DNA of 64,000 nucleotides from Stichopus chloronotus (GCA_021234535.1 CM037843.1:11121979-11185978), one strand, 5' to 3'; numbered from the stretch's first letter, positions 23,806-35,015 are shown. Numbers and translations are program-made. The notes: a model not told the origin generated them from the sequence alone.

Positions 23806-25134
23806 TTGCCACATTGGGATGGCAATACAATTTGTTCCTAACTATATGATAGGACAAAGGGAAGTTATAATTTTTGGCTATTTTGATAATTTTTCCTTGT
23901 GCTTTAGATACTTTTTGAAGTCTCACTCCCTTGATTTGTGTGGTTATATTATGTGGTAGTGAGTTGAAGTGAGCTTTATCTGGAGGGGAATGCTCACCAA
24001 CTTAAATGAATAGCCTCAAGCTAAAGCTTGTGTAAGACAGTTTTCAGTCACTTTGTTTTGACTGTTATTCTTGGGCATTACTTGTACTCCCTGTAGTATC
24101 CAGTGTCCACTGTGTACACAACTAATGTACTATGATGGCAAAGTTCCCTGACAGCTAATTTTAGAATCTATTACATAGCCCCCCTTGCTGGTTGTGTGGA
24201 CATTGCATACAGAGGGGTTATTGTTCTTCACCAGTTGTTTCCCTGGTCTAGCTGGAATGGTTATCAGAGAATGTTAGGGAGTTGAGGTTTGGTCTTGGCT
24301 TGGTCAAGGCCCTGCACCAGTGGCATAACCAGACTTTTTATTGATTCCTTGCCATAGGCAGGGGAATCTATGCAGTCCTGATGTCGTGTGTGTGTATGTA
24401 TGCCTGTATGTATGTGTGTGTGTGTGTGTGACGGTTAAGAAGGGTAACTCTGAGTAATTTCATTTTTGGCATGTAGGTTGCCCATATTGAGTAGATGATC
24501 CCTATTGTTTTTGGTGTCCAAATCTTGAATATTAATGAGGTTATGGGATAAAACATAAAAAATGTTAAAACTGCCATAGTTCCTTATCCGTGGGTCAGAT
24601 TTGTTTTAAACTTGATAAGGTTGTCTGTTATTAACAGGTTCAGGACCCTGTGAAATTTAATGCTTATCAATAGAGAGGAAGGGATAATTTTTCACTATTA
24701 AACAATAATAATAGCCTAAACACCATTATTGTGGTAATTATAAACTACCGTACAAATGCATATGGGTCTACATCGTGCAATTTCAGTTTTTGATTCTGTC
24801 GCACACAGTTAACTCAATGGGATTGCTCCCTACAGTACTGCATTTGTAACTTAGTGAGTAACTTCTAGTGTAAGGGGCCTCCATAGGTTGTCCAGAGAGA
24901 TAGTCTTGGTATGGGGGGTCATGGGGTCAGATAGACAAGGTGCATTATTTCATGCATTGGAATGTTAATGGGTTTATAAAAAAAAATGAGGAAAATAAAA
25001 TACCATCTGTTCTGTCATTTATCTGGATAATATCAGTATCCAGAGGAACAGCTGGTAGCAGAACAAGGTTTCTTAACAATCAAATTGGAGTGCTTTCAAT
25101 CATATTTCACAATTTCGGAAAGGATGGAGGAAGC
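23806..25134 (+). repeat. 1.33 kb tandem duplication, right copy
   Basis: Direct repeat of 22474-23800. At its right end the DNA continues into the gag-like segment and the family A 3' end, which the left copy lacks. The left copy instead runs within five bases into the start of this copy. That is the structure of a simple tandem duplication, either recent or created in assembly. Confidence 0.93.
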
Positions 25135-25887
25135 AAAAATATTGAGGAGGAATCATAACTTAGGGTCTACTTACGAGGACTTTGAGTGTGCTAAAAGCTA
25201 CTTGTAACAAGGAAGAAATTATCACAGAGTCGATAAAGGAAAATTTGCAAAAGGCAGAGTGCCAATTTGAGGCAATGGAAGAGGTTCATGCTGATCTGGC
25301 TGGGCTGTTGTCTGATGAAGCATTTGAACAAGCAGAAAGCTGGATGTTGGAATGTCAAAAGCATTATACTGAGGAGAGGGAGGAAGCATTGAAAAAGTTG
25401 AAGGAGGAAATTGAGTTTCAAATTAGCGTTGGAATTACCTAAGGCAGAAATTCCACCATACGATGGAGACCCAAGAACATTCTGGTCGTTTATGAAGAAT
25501 TTTGAGGTAAATATGGCAGACAAGCTGAGTTCAGATGAGGTAAGGTTGAGTTATTTGATTCAACTAACAACAGGCAAGACTAGAGGCAGCATTGATTACT
25601 GTGTGTTTCTTGGAGCTCAGGGATAATGTTGACTGATGTCATACTCATACTGTACTTGATGTGTGGGTTGTGTGGCCTGGGTAGGTGATCCGTATTGCTA
25701 AGTTTTGGTGGACGTCAAATGTCGCGGTCATTTTAGGTCACAAAATAAAGGTCATTTTGGGTTAAAGGCTTGTGGTGTATCAAGAAAAATAACTGCAGTT
25801 GATCTTATACTTGTCATGTGAATAATTCATGTTTGTTGTAATATAACCATGTAGCAAGGAATCACAAAGCCTTTTGGCTTTCTGGTT
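24343..25887 (+). mobile_element. Family A element carrying a gag fragment (1,545 bp)
   Basis: The 5' hairpin GATTCCTTGCCATAGGCAGG...GGAATC and a GT tract are followed by part of one core unit. About 650 bp of other sequence, a BEL/Pao gag-like segment and the family A 3' tail come next, ending CAAGGAATCAC, AAAGCC-TTTT-GGCTTT and CTGGTT. A G13 run follows at 25891. A shorter relative with the same cargo is at 31612-32382. Confidence 0.75.
25221..25626 (+). pseudogene. BEL/Pao-type gag (DUF1759-like) fragment, copy 1
   Basis: Two overlapping frames encode a charged coiled-coil-like part (KHYTEEREEALKKLKEEIEF) and then LPKAEIPPYDGDPRTFW with F-x-N-x(17-20)-LSYLIQLTTGKTRGSI. The second part is typical of the DUF1759 segment of BEL/Pao retrotransposon gag. 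A one-base frame change separates the parts, and a stop follows soon after. Neither protease nor reverse transcriptase is present, so this is a dead fragment. Its nearly identical copy at 31715 shares the frame change. Confidence 0.75.
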
Positions 25888-25889
25888 TA

Positions 25890-26333
25890 AGGGGGGGGGG
25901 GGGAGACAAGTGATTATGGCACTTTCTAAGTGTAGTGTAGCATACCACTAAAATTTTTGCCAGAAGTTCCTCTCATAGTGCAGGAATTGGCAGTTCCCAC
26001 CCTCCCAGACCTTGTGAATTGTGGCCAAATATTCTTCATTTTTGACAAACCACATTAGAAATTTGCACTTCCAAAAGGGCAGTTTCTGCAAGGGTTGTAA
26101 GTGAAAGCCACAAAAAGAAATTGTTGATAAATTTTTGATAACATCAATAGTGCTAGTTTACTTCAGTTTAAATTAATGTATTCAGGCACTTACAGGGGGG
26201 TTTACTAAGTATAGATGCAACATTCCTATTTGTCAACAAAAGCCTACATATTTCATCATACTAGATTCTTTTTCTCATTAATTTGTTTTTTACGGAATCA
26301 ATATTAGACTCCACACCACTTAGCAGCATTTAC
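25890..26333. other. Intron 3 segment with a G13 run
   Basis: A homopolymer of 13 G (25891-25903) lies just after the element end. The rest is unique AT-rich sequence with no gene signal. Confidence 0.6.
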
Positions 26334-26337
26334 TTAA

Positions 26338-26707
26338 AGGGACTCATTGAGTTGACATCAATAAAGTTTGTGATGGTTTTGAAGGATATAAACACATGAC
26401 AATACTTACAATTAGCATAAGTAGTCAAGTTTCACATCCAATAGTTATGAAAACTGTCAAAATTTTCAAATTTTTGACCGTTAGTTGCACTGGTTGTGTG
26501 CATGTGAATGTTGTACTAGTATGAAAAGTGTCTGGTCACGAATTTTCATAAACCAAATTAAATCGTTAATTACTTACTCATTAATGTTCCATTGTATGTG
26601 AAACATTGGGATCTTCTTAGTTTGACCATTTGTCACATGTATGTGAAGGAAACTTGACGGGTGTAGATAAATTTAGTGAATTTCAGGAAACAACTCAATG
26701 AGCCTCT
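26338..26707. mobile_element. TTAA-flanked MITE 2 (370 bp)
   Basis: The left terminus is AGGGACTCATTGAGTTG. The right terminus, read inverted, is AGAGGCTCATTGAGTTG. Both are flanked by TTAA (26334-26337 and 26708-26711). The interior (around 26540-26580) matches, inverted, 49880-49940 within the family E element, so relatives of this MITE sit inside E elements. Confidence 0.85.
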
Positions 26708-26921
26708 TTAAAAAAATGCACGGTGTGGTTTTCATCCAATATATTTTTTACTCACCAATTTCATTGTGGGTAGTGGGAGGGGACAATTAGACATTTGACA
26801 GCCCTCTCTGGTTATGCCACTGCCCTGCATAAACTGGTGGCATGTACTAGAAGTCTACTTTCTGATCCCTATCCCTGTCTCCTGTAGGCAGTGTTATATA
26901 GCTAAGATTTATCCCTGAAAC

Positions 26922-26956
26922 CAGGGAGTTGCTATTTGTCAAATAGCAACTCCCTG
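26922..26956. repeat. Perfect 17-bp palindrome with one-base centre
   Basis: CAGGGAGTTGCTATTTG is followed by T and then its exact reverse complement. No mismatch is seen in 17 pairs. The one-base loop is too tight for a normal RNA hairpin. Confidence 0.97.
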
Positions 26957-27120
26957 CTGAAACGGTGCAGCTGCGAAAGTTAATTGCTAGGTCAACAGTG
27001 TTTATGTGCTGGCCAGCCCAACATGAGTTTGTGTACAGTATGAACCATGTAAGGACCATAGATGTGTTCCAAATTAATTTTTAACTGGACACTTCCTAAC
27101 ATCAGAAGGGTTGAGCAACT

Positions 27121-27140
27121 GCAGCATCGCTGCTCTAGTT
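27121..27140 (+). repeat. 3' terminal hairpin plus CTAGTT
   Basis: GCAGC-ATC-GCTGC followed by TCTAGTT. Same layout as other element ends, with a different stem. A related GCGGCATTGCTGC with GTAGTT is at 58041. Confidence 0.6.
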
Positions 27141-28539
27141 ACGTCTTTGCGGTTTTAATGACCACGATCTTTCGTTCCCCTCAACAAACACATTGCTGGT
27201 ATTGTCAAACCTATACACCCACAGTGTGAACAATCTTCTGTGGTCTTTCGTTACTGTTCGTTGATCGGTGATAATCCTTCATCATCCAAGCTTCAGTGAA
27301 ACGTCAATCAATCCTTGTTGTTAAGGACCCCATTGTGACATCAGGCAGGAAACTGCCCACAACTTACCTCATTATCTTCACAGCTTCAGCTAGTGTGTTC
27401 ACTGGAGCTTGAAGTATATGCATGACACACACAAGAGTAGGTCAAATACACGAAGGGGAACGACGGAGTGACTATGACTCCCTAAATTATTGTCAAAATG
27501 TGGAAGAGAGACAAGTGGTGAAGAGTGACTTAAAGATAACACCAATCCTATTTCACAATGAATAAAGAAATTTTCTCTTCAAATTGTGAAACATTTATTT
27601 GAATGTTCATTCTGTTGTTGAGATGAATTCTCATTCTGCATTTGTATGAGTGTGTAAAATTTAGCCTATTGGACAAGATGTAAAGGGTATCTAAGGTAAC
27701 TTGGCTTGAGCTTGAATTAACGAGTTAAAGTAGTGTCTACAAATTTCTTGCATATAGTTGTGATATTTGATCCCATATGTCACATAGCTTTGCAGTCTAA
27801 TCATTAAAAGCTTGTTGCAGTGCTGTAGACAAATTCTGAACAACAAAATCACGTCAAAACAGCAGTTTCCATATACATGTCCTTACACAGCTAATGCACT
27901 TGAATTTCCTATGTCCAAAGTGTTGTGGTATCATTTTACCACTTATTGTAAAAATATAAACCCCTTCTTTGGCCCAACATCCACTTTTCATTCTGCTGTA
28001 CAAAGTAGCTTTGCCTGCATCTGTTTCAATATGGAATGATTGTGAATTAGATCAATTTCAGTAATTTGTCATTGACTGTTAACTTCAAACTGCTCATGAG
28101 TACCATTCCTATGCCAGATACTGACCAGATGAGTTTTTGTCAACATGGTACCAACTAACATATGTCTTTCACTTTATCCTTTAAGTCTTTTCAAGTAATC
28201 TTTGGCTGAACTTGAAATAGGATATTTCTTTTTTTTAAGTATTCATCAACACAGTTTTGCTATTGTTACAAGGTAATGGTCATGATAGATAAAACCCCTA
28301 CTAGAAAGTGTAACAGAAACAAAGTTACAAAGTTTTTCTCTTTCATGTTAAACAATGTGACGTTCTTAAATCTTGTAAGACTATGCTTACTGTTTTGTAT
28401 TTTTGTATCATTGTTGTGAATTGTATGGTCATTGAAAAAGCTTCACATTAACAGTTTTCTTTTAGTGGATTCTTGACAATGATCATTACAGTAACTGTTT
28501 AGTTATAACTTGTTCAACATGTATTTGTTTGATTTGTAG
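27141..28539. other. Intron 3, 3' part, unique
   Basis: Apart from the short inverted copy of the 19494 repeat near 27455, I see nothing. The ORF at 27812-28039 has no recognised domain. Confidence 0.4.
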
Positions 28540-28757
28540 ATGTATATTGGACACGATGAGACTGGTAGACCTGCTGCTGGTTTTATTGTTCGAGGGTCGT
28601 AAAGCATTGCCGAAGTCAACGGTTGCTCCCAAACTCAGAACCAGTGCGACAGGTTTGCGTAGATTGGATAGTGCAGGAGAAAGAACACATCGTCATTTGA
28701 TAGATTGTATAAGAAGCAAAGACACTGATGCCTTGATAGATGCAATAGACACTGGCT
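28540..28757 (+). CDS. HECTD1: HECTD1 exon 4 of window
   Basis: This exon has 218 nt, acceptor GATTTGTAG/ATG, donor TGGCT/GTAAGT, and phase 1 at the end. It encodes [20 protein letters not shown], a Lys/Ser/Thr-rich loop, then [20 protein letters not shown] and [15 protein letters not shown], which leads directly into the first ankyrin repeat. The block is almost invariant in HECTD1 proteins. The open frame begins about 10 nt before the acceptor and reads about 40 nt into the intron; both extensions are excluded because they are not conserved. Confidence 0.95.
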
Positions 28758-29443
28758 GTAAGTGTTGTTTACTGTTCCTTCACAGACCAATATAAGCAAG
28801 CTAATTCATGAGAAACTTCTGTCTGTGGGATTTCTGATGAGACACTCTAAATAAACAATTGTTTATCTCCCTTTTGAGGTGATTGCCTCAGGTGTGTTTT
28901 CTGGATTCCCACATTTGCTCTTAATGTCTCATTTCATTATTTCTTTTGTGTTTTGACTGACAAAACAAAAAGAATATTTCTTATGTATATCAAATGTCTG
29001 AAATGTGGCATTAATAAGAATAACTGTCATAATGTTGAAAAGAATGGTATTCATGGTCATGCTTGTGGCATGAAGGAATCACAGCTGAATCACTACAACC
29101 ATCCAATTCAGTATTTTGTAGATTCATAGATCAACTTGTGCATGTGTCATTTAGAAGGAATCTATGCGATGGTGATGTCATGTGTGCGTGTGTGTGTGTG
29201 TGACGCCCTGCTTGTAAACATGATATCTCAAGAAGGGTAACCATGAATGGTTACATACTTGGTGTGTGGGTTAGCCATAGGAAGTAGATGATCCGTATTG
29301 TTTTTGGTGGAGGTCAAAGATCATTTGAGGTTACCAAAGGTCAAAATGTAAAAACTTTGTAAACACAATATCTCCAGAAGGGTAGCTGTGACAGATGTCA
29401 TATGTAGTGTGTGAGTTGGTCATATTGAGTAGATGATCCTTAA

Positions 29444-30088
29444 AGTGATTGCGTGCGTAGGCAAAAAGTAAAAACATTGAAATTTCATATCCAAAAGTTT
29501 GGTAAGCCTTTTAATTACACCATTCAGACAATCTGGGAATATAAATAGTTGGTTAATTTTGCCATATGATTTCAAATTTTTAACATAACGACAAAAAGTG
29601 TAGAATACGATAATGTAGTGGTTGACAGTTTTCATTCAAATCAACGGTGGCTTCTTTGAGCAAGCCAATGGGAAGTATACTAGGATTGAATATTCAGTTA
29701 ACAACTCAGGATCGCTGACGCCACGGGCAAGGTTGTGATCAGTTCGTGGGTTATTTGTAAATAGTGTTTCCTTTCATCAAATACTACAGTTCCCGGTACC
29801 TACCAAGGAGCGACGACTTGAGTATGTTTTTGATACACTAATGAGACCTGCACTGTTACATATTTATTATGTAGGCGGTTATAGTAAGAACCGTTTTCAA
29901 ATATGATTTCTGTTTTTTTACTGTTTTTATGCCAATCCCGTTGCTTTTTGAAGTGGTTACTGTCATTTTCCTTCAATGAAAGACATAGTCCGTTCATGTA
30001 CAATCTCGCGTGTACATTTAAAAATAAAGAAAAAGTAAAGATCAAATATAATCTTATCCTTTTGGTTTTCAGTACCCACGCAATTACT
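29444..30088. mobile_element. TTAA-flanked MITE 3 (645 bp)
   Basis: The termini are AGTGATTGCGTGCGTA and, inverted from the right, AGTAATTGCGTGGGTA (two mismatches). Both sides have TTAA (29440-29443, 30089-30092). It interrupts a family A core unit between GATGATCC and the G-T-TTTGGTAGAGGTCA part. ORFs within it overlap on both strands and are not convincing. Confidence 0.85.
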
Positions 30089-30235
30089 TTAACGTGTTTG
30101 GTAGAGGTCAAAGGTCATTTGAGGTCACCAGAGGCCAAATTGTTAAAACCTTGTAAACACAATATCTCCAGAAGGGTAACTGTGATTGATGTCATACGTG
30201 GTGTGTAGGTTGGTCATACAGATTAGATAATTCCT

Positions 30236-30931
30236 CAGTGTGTTCGATGTGCTTCCCCCAGCTTACTCGCTCCGACGCACATGCGCAGTTGAGCGAAATA
30301 AATGAACGCTGTTAAGAGGAAACTGAACTTTTAGCCAATAACAGGCTAGGCTCCACATACGGCAGAGACGCACACAACTATACGGTTAGCACAGTGCATT
30401 TCAATTTGCAATCTCAGTGTTTTGCGGTGAAAGGTGATTCGAAATTGCAGTGTTTTGCCATAAGCTCGAATGCAGGGACTACAATCAGTGGTATTTAACT
30501 GTTGCCAATGATGGACAATCCAGGAAGACAAAAAACGTTCACAATCCTAGACCTAGCGTGCATACCGTCATTACTACAACACGAACTGACAAAGTGAAGT
30601 GACATTGCTTTAGCTGGGCCTAACGTTTCTTTCATTCACCATCTGGAAAGTAAAATAAAAGACCTACGTGTGTTTACCCACTCCACGCTTGTCAATTCTT
30701 TCAAAGCTACTTTCACTATTCTTTCGTCCCTTAAACTTACTCCCATCACTGTCATAATAGTGTTCACAGCCATGTTTTTGCTAAAGACGTTGGGATACTT
30801 CCCCAACTAACCGGCTCAAGGGGTTGCTCACTTAGGCCTGGCGTGAGTAAGCGCGAATGCTGATGTCACAGGCTAATCGAACAGAGTCGCGCCAAATCCG
30901 AGCTGACCAGGGTGAGTAATCGAGCACACTA
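30236..30931. mobile_element. TIR element with 3-bp target duplication (696 bp)
   Basis: The left end is CAGTGTGTTCGAT. The right end, inverted, is TAGTGTGCTCGAT. Direct CCT flanks lie at 30233-30235 and 30932-30934, in a family A core unit whose consensus there is CCCTATTG. The interior is richer in GC than its surroundings and has no credible transposase. The superfamily is not assigned. Confidence 0.75.
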
Positions 30932-31611
30932 CCTTTTGGTTGGGGTAATGGTCATTTGAGGTCACCAGAGGTCAGATTGTAAAAATGTTTAAACACAATA
31001 TCTCCAAGAGTCAAACCTTGACTGATGTCATACTTGATGTGTGGATTGTATATACTGAGTAGTAGCCTTTTGGCTCTCTGGTAGTAAACAAAATAGATAA
31101 TTTTTGGTTCCTTGTGTTAACAAAAGAAGCTATGCAATCAGAGTGGCGTATATATGTGTGTGTGGTTGGCGTAGGTGTGCGCATGGGTGTGTGTGTGCGA
31201 ACAGGCTCACCGTGGCAAAATCTTGTGAACGCTCTAGCTTTTGAAGGGGGAAGTGCAAGGTGGGTCAGAGTTGGTGTGTTGATAGAACATATGAAGATCT
31301 GGGCTTGGATATTGTTGGTGTAGGTCAAAGGTCATTTGAGGTCACCACCAGGCAGAATATAGTCAAACTATGTTGGCAGTATCTCAGAAATGACAAGTTG
31401 CATCATTTTCAAACTTGGATAGTATAGTATGTACTGCCTTTTTAAGTAAATGAGATTATTAGGGTTTCTGTAGGTTAAAGGTCATCTGGGGCCATCAGAA
31501 GTCATAATGTAAAAGGCTTGTGAATGCTCTAGCTTTTGAAGTGAATATGCAAGACAGTTCAAAGTCAGTGTGTGGATAGGACCTATAAAGATCTTGGCTG
31601 GGATCGTTTTT

Positions 31612-32382
31612 GATTCCTTGCCGTAGGCAGGGGAATCTATGCAGTCTTGATGTCGTGTGTGTGTATGTGTGTGTGTATGCGTGTGTGTGTGTGACGGTTG
31701 CTCGTAAACACTCGATCGCAGAGTCGATAAAGGAAAATTTGCAAAAGGCAGAGTGCCAATTTGAGGCAATGGAAGAGGTTCATGCTGATCTGGCTGGGTT
31801 GTTGTCTGATGAAGCATTTGAGCAAGCAGAAAGCTGGATGTTGGAATGCCAAAAGCATTATACTGAGGAGAGGGAGGAAGCATTGAAAAAGTTGAAGGAG
31901 GAAATTGAGTTTCAAATTAGCGTTGGAATTACCTAAGGCAGAAATTCCACCATACGATGGAGACCCAAGAACATTCTGGTTGTTTATGAAGAATTTTGAG
32001 GTAAATATGGCAGACAAGCTGAGTTCAGATGAGGTAAGGTTGAGTTATTTGATTCAACTAACAACAGGCAAGACTAGAGGCAGCATTGATTACTGTGTGT
32101 TTCTTGGAGCTCAGGGATAATGTTGACTGATGTCATACTCATACTGTACTTGATGTGTGGGTTGTATGGCCTGGGTAGGTGATCCGTATTGCTAAGTTTT
32201 GGTGGACGTCAAATGTCGCGGTCATTTTAGGTCACCAAAATAAAGGTCATTTTGGGTTAAAGGCTTGTGGTGTATCAAGAAAAGTAACTGCAGTTGATCT
32301 TATACTTGTCATGTGAATAATTCATGTTTGTTGTAATATAACCATGTAGCAAGGAATCACAAAGCCTTTTGGCTTTCTGGTT
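31612..32382 (+). mobile_element. Compact family A element with gag cargo (771 bp)
   Basis: The 5' hairpin GATTCCTTGCCGTAGGCAGG...GGAATC, a GT tract and about 20 bp of core are followed by the gag-like segment, then the A 3' tail with CAAGGAATCAC, AAAGCC-TTTT-GGCTTT and CTGGTT. It is inserted after GGGATCGTTTTT of a family C core unit. The uninterrupted equivalent of that site is at about 58700. From 31715 on it matches 25221-25887 with about eight differences by eye. Confidence 0.85.
31715..32120 (+). pseudogene. BEL/Pao-type gag (DUF1759-like) fragment, copy 2
   Basis: Same gag segment as at 25221, with the same one-base frame change after EEIEFQ and the same stop after GAQG. A few substitutions are present (for example Trp-Ser to Trp-Leu near GDPRTFW). 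Sharing the lesion means the fragment was already broken when copied as cargo. The minus-strand ORF over this region is a shadow. Confidence 0.75.
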
Positions 32383-33895
32383 AGTAAATGCAAATGCTCA
32401 CCTTAGGTCATCTGAAGGCAGAATATAGACAAGCCATGGTTTGTGTATCCCATGATCTGCACATTGCACAAAATTTAAACTTGTAGGGCTAAGTAAATAA
32501 GACGAGAGTGTTTCTAGACATCAAAGGTCATGTGGGGTCATCAGAGGTCATAAAGTGAAAGACTTTTAAACACTTTTTACCAAGGGAAGTTCATGCCACA
32601 CTTTAAAGTTGTTCTTTTTTAAATGCAGTATATAAATGTCATTGTTGGGGTCGGTTTTGTTGTGGGACAAAGGTCATCTGGGGTCCTTGAGTGCAAAATG
32701 TTAAGACCTTTGCTGGTGCTGTTTCACTTTTCTGCCTTTTCTTATTAGTAGAAGGTATTTGCCAATTGTAGGAAAGTTTTAATGTGAAAACTTAATCTGC
32801 CAGTTAGGTTAAGTGCAGTTGCTGTACTTATTTTACAAGTCTTTGACCTATAATGATATAACTTCATTTGCATTATGGCTGCTGGCATTCTGCTGGTTTC
32901 TGAGAAAATATGTCTGTGTTTGCAGAGTATTATGCTATGATTATGCAGAATATTATGCTATGGTTACTTGCCGACCTCATAATAAGGAGGTCTTTGGAAG
33001 AGTGGTATCTGAAATTCCAATTTTGTTGACTAAATTCAGTACCATACACCTTAAGAGTGTAATAAATTCACAACTGAGTAATTCAGTAGTTGTTATCATG
33101 CTTCCGTTATTTATGACAGTTGTTTTGGCAGTTAAAAGTTCTCATGTAGTTTTCAAAGCCATAATTGGCTTTTTATTCCAGCTTGGGCAATTTTTGTGTG
33201 AAAATGATGATTGACCAATGACCTCTGTAAAGAATAGTGAGGAAGGCTGACCTGCTTATCTTTCCCGGAGGAGTCGTAATCTGAGATACAGCTCTTGTTC
33301 TATCATCAAAGCATGGAGCTGCCTGGCAACTCCCTGATCAAATGAAGTCAAATACGTTTGTCTTATGGAGTGGGAATGAGAACCTTTTCAAAGATTTTTT
33401 ACAGTGAAAAATGTATTGCACAGTAAGAGATGAATATGGAATAACAAGTCATGTAGGTGAGGAATTTATGTGATTTATATAATTGTTAATCATTTCAATT
33501 GTCATGTTAGTATATCTCTTGTTCCTGGAGAATGCATACTGTACCTGTGATACCACTGTGTAGGCTGAAGAACTCTTGGCCTCCAATATGAACTTATATT
33601 ACATTACTTAGTTATTGGAAAATGATGTACATTATTGTTAATGACTTTGTCCGGTAGCCCTGTGGTTACTAGAGTGTATTTTAACTTAGAAAAAATAACA
33701 CAGGTGTGTTAGTTGCAAGGAATCACTAAGCCTGCTTTTCATGTTTTTATTTTGCAAGTGCACAATTGTTGTGAACACATCACTTCCATACGTGGACACT
33801 TTACTAAAGAGTGTATATTGGACTGACTTCTGTTTGTATGAAAAAAGTAAGAAGAATATATGCCATATACCATAGCCATTTTGATCGCCTCTGGT

Positions 33896-35015
33896 TGGTT
33901 TCGATGAAAAGAGAAACCTACCTGTATGCAATAATGATTGCATGTGCTTGTGTGTGCATATTTGTCTGTCAGTGTGTGTGCCTGTGATGTCCAGCTTGTT
34001 GTCACATTATCTCAAGAATGGAAACTTGGACAATTCTCAAATAGCTTACATAGATGCCCCATATTAAGAGTAAGAACCCTGTTGTTTTTGGCGGAGGTCA
34101 AAGATCATCTGAGGTCAACAGAGGGTCAAATACTGAAGATGTTGTTAACACAATATCTTAAGGTAGGAATGATGGGTAGTTCACATACATAGTTATATGG
34201 GTTGATCATTTTGAGAAGGATAAACCTTTTTGGTTTCAGTAGAGGTCAGTGGGGGTCATCTGAGGTTACCAGAGGTCAAATACTGAAAATCTTGTTAACA
34301 CAATATCTCAAAGTAGGAGTTATGAAAACTCTTGATATTTGGTTTGTGAATGTATTACAGTAAGTGGAAGAAGCACATTGTTTTTGTTGAAGGTCACAGG
34401 TCATCTGAGGATACCAGAGGTCTAACATTGAAAACATTGCTGACATAATATCCCGAGGTAGGATGCCATTGCCAAATGCCATTATTTTTGGTGGTGGTCA
34501 AAGGTCATTTGGGGTCAACAGGGCTCAAACAGTGTAAATGCAATATCTCAGGAAGGTAAGCTTGGACAGACTTCTTATTTGACATGTAGGTGTAACTTAT
34601 TGAGTACAAAATGCCTATCGTTTTTGGTAGAGGTCAAAGATCATTCTTGGTCAAAGGGGTCAAATTGTTTAAATATTATGAGCATCATATCTCAAGAAGG
34701 GAAGCATGGAGAGATCAGATGTGGAGTTTGAAGCTGTGCCTTATTGAGCAATAGTAGCCTATTGCTTTCTGCTGAAACCAACGGTCATTTGGGTCAACTG
34801 GATCAAGTTGTGAAAACCTTAGAAACATTAAGAAAAGCTTGGACAGATCTCATTTGATTTTCAGATGCACTTTATTGGTTGCAAGAGGCCCATTGATTTT
34901 GTTAGAGGTCAAAAATCATTTGTTGCCAAACATATCCTCATGACATGCAATATGCCAGATTTAAAATACTCATTATTGAATCATGAAACCCAGAATGCCT
35001 TTGGGCTTTCTGGTT
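33896..35015 (+). mobile_element. Family B element, apparently complete (1.12 kb)
   Basis: The 5' end is GGTTTCGATGAAAAG with a TGTG-rich tract. About seven core units (34000-34880) follow, each with ATATCTCAAG and AGGTCAAAGGTCATTTG-type words. The 3' end is CAGAATGCC-TTT-GGGCTTT CTGGTT. The 3' hairpin is imperfect here. Confidence 0.75.

Larger units (their letters stand above)
29153..31082 (+). mobile_element. Family A element opened by two nested elements
   Basis: The 5' end is incomplete (AAGGAATCTATGCGATGG and a GT tract). Core units follow at 29210-29439, 30093-30235 and 30932-31060. The 3' end is TAGCC-TTTT-GGCT...CTGGTA. Removing 29444-30088 and 30236-30931 restores a continuous core array, which is strong evidence for two later insertions. 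Confidence 0.75.
31106..33742 (+). mobile_element. Family C element, interrupted by family A
   Basis: The 5' end is GGTTCCTTGTGTTAAC followed by a GT tract. The core units differ from A (CTCTAGCTTTTGAAGG, CCAGGCAGAATATAG, AGTATCTCAG) but keep AGGTCAAAGGTCA. The 3' part has GCAAGGAATCACTAAGCC and a worn end. A full relative is at 58523-60151. The family A element 31612-32382 sits inside it. Confidence 0.75.

Noticed and set aside
23606..23959. 117-codon ORF (MHYFMHWNVNGF...) as a duplicated gene
   Set aside because: Its second copy at 24940 has a different C-terminus because of the tandem duplication border. There is no known domain, and it is part of repeat DNA.
30233..30934. Assigning the 696-bp element to the CACTA superfamily
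   Set aside because: It has a 3-bp duplication, but CACTA appears only at the right end in the wrong orientation; the termini read CAGTG/TAGTG.
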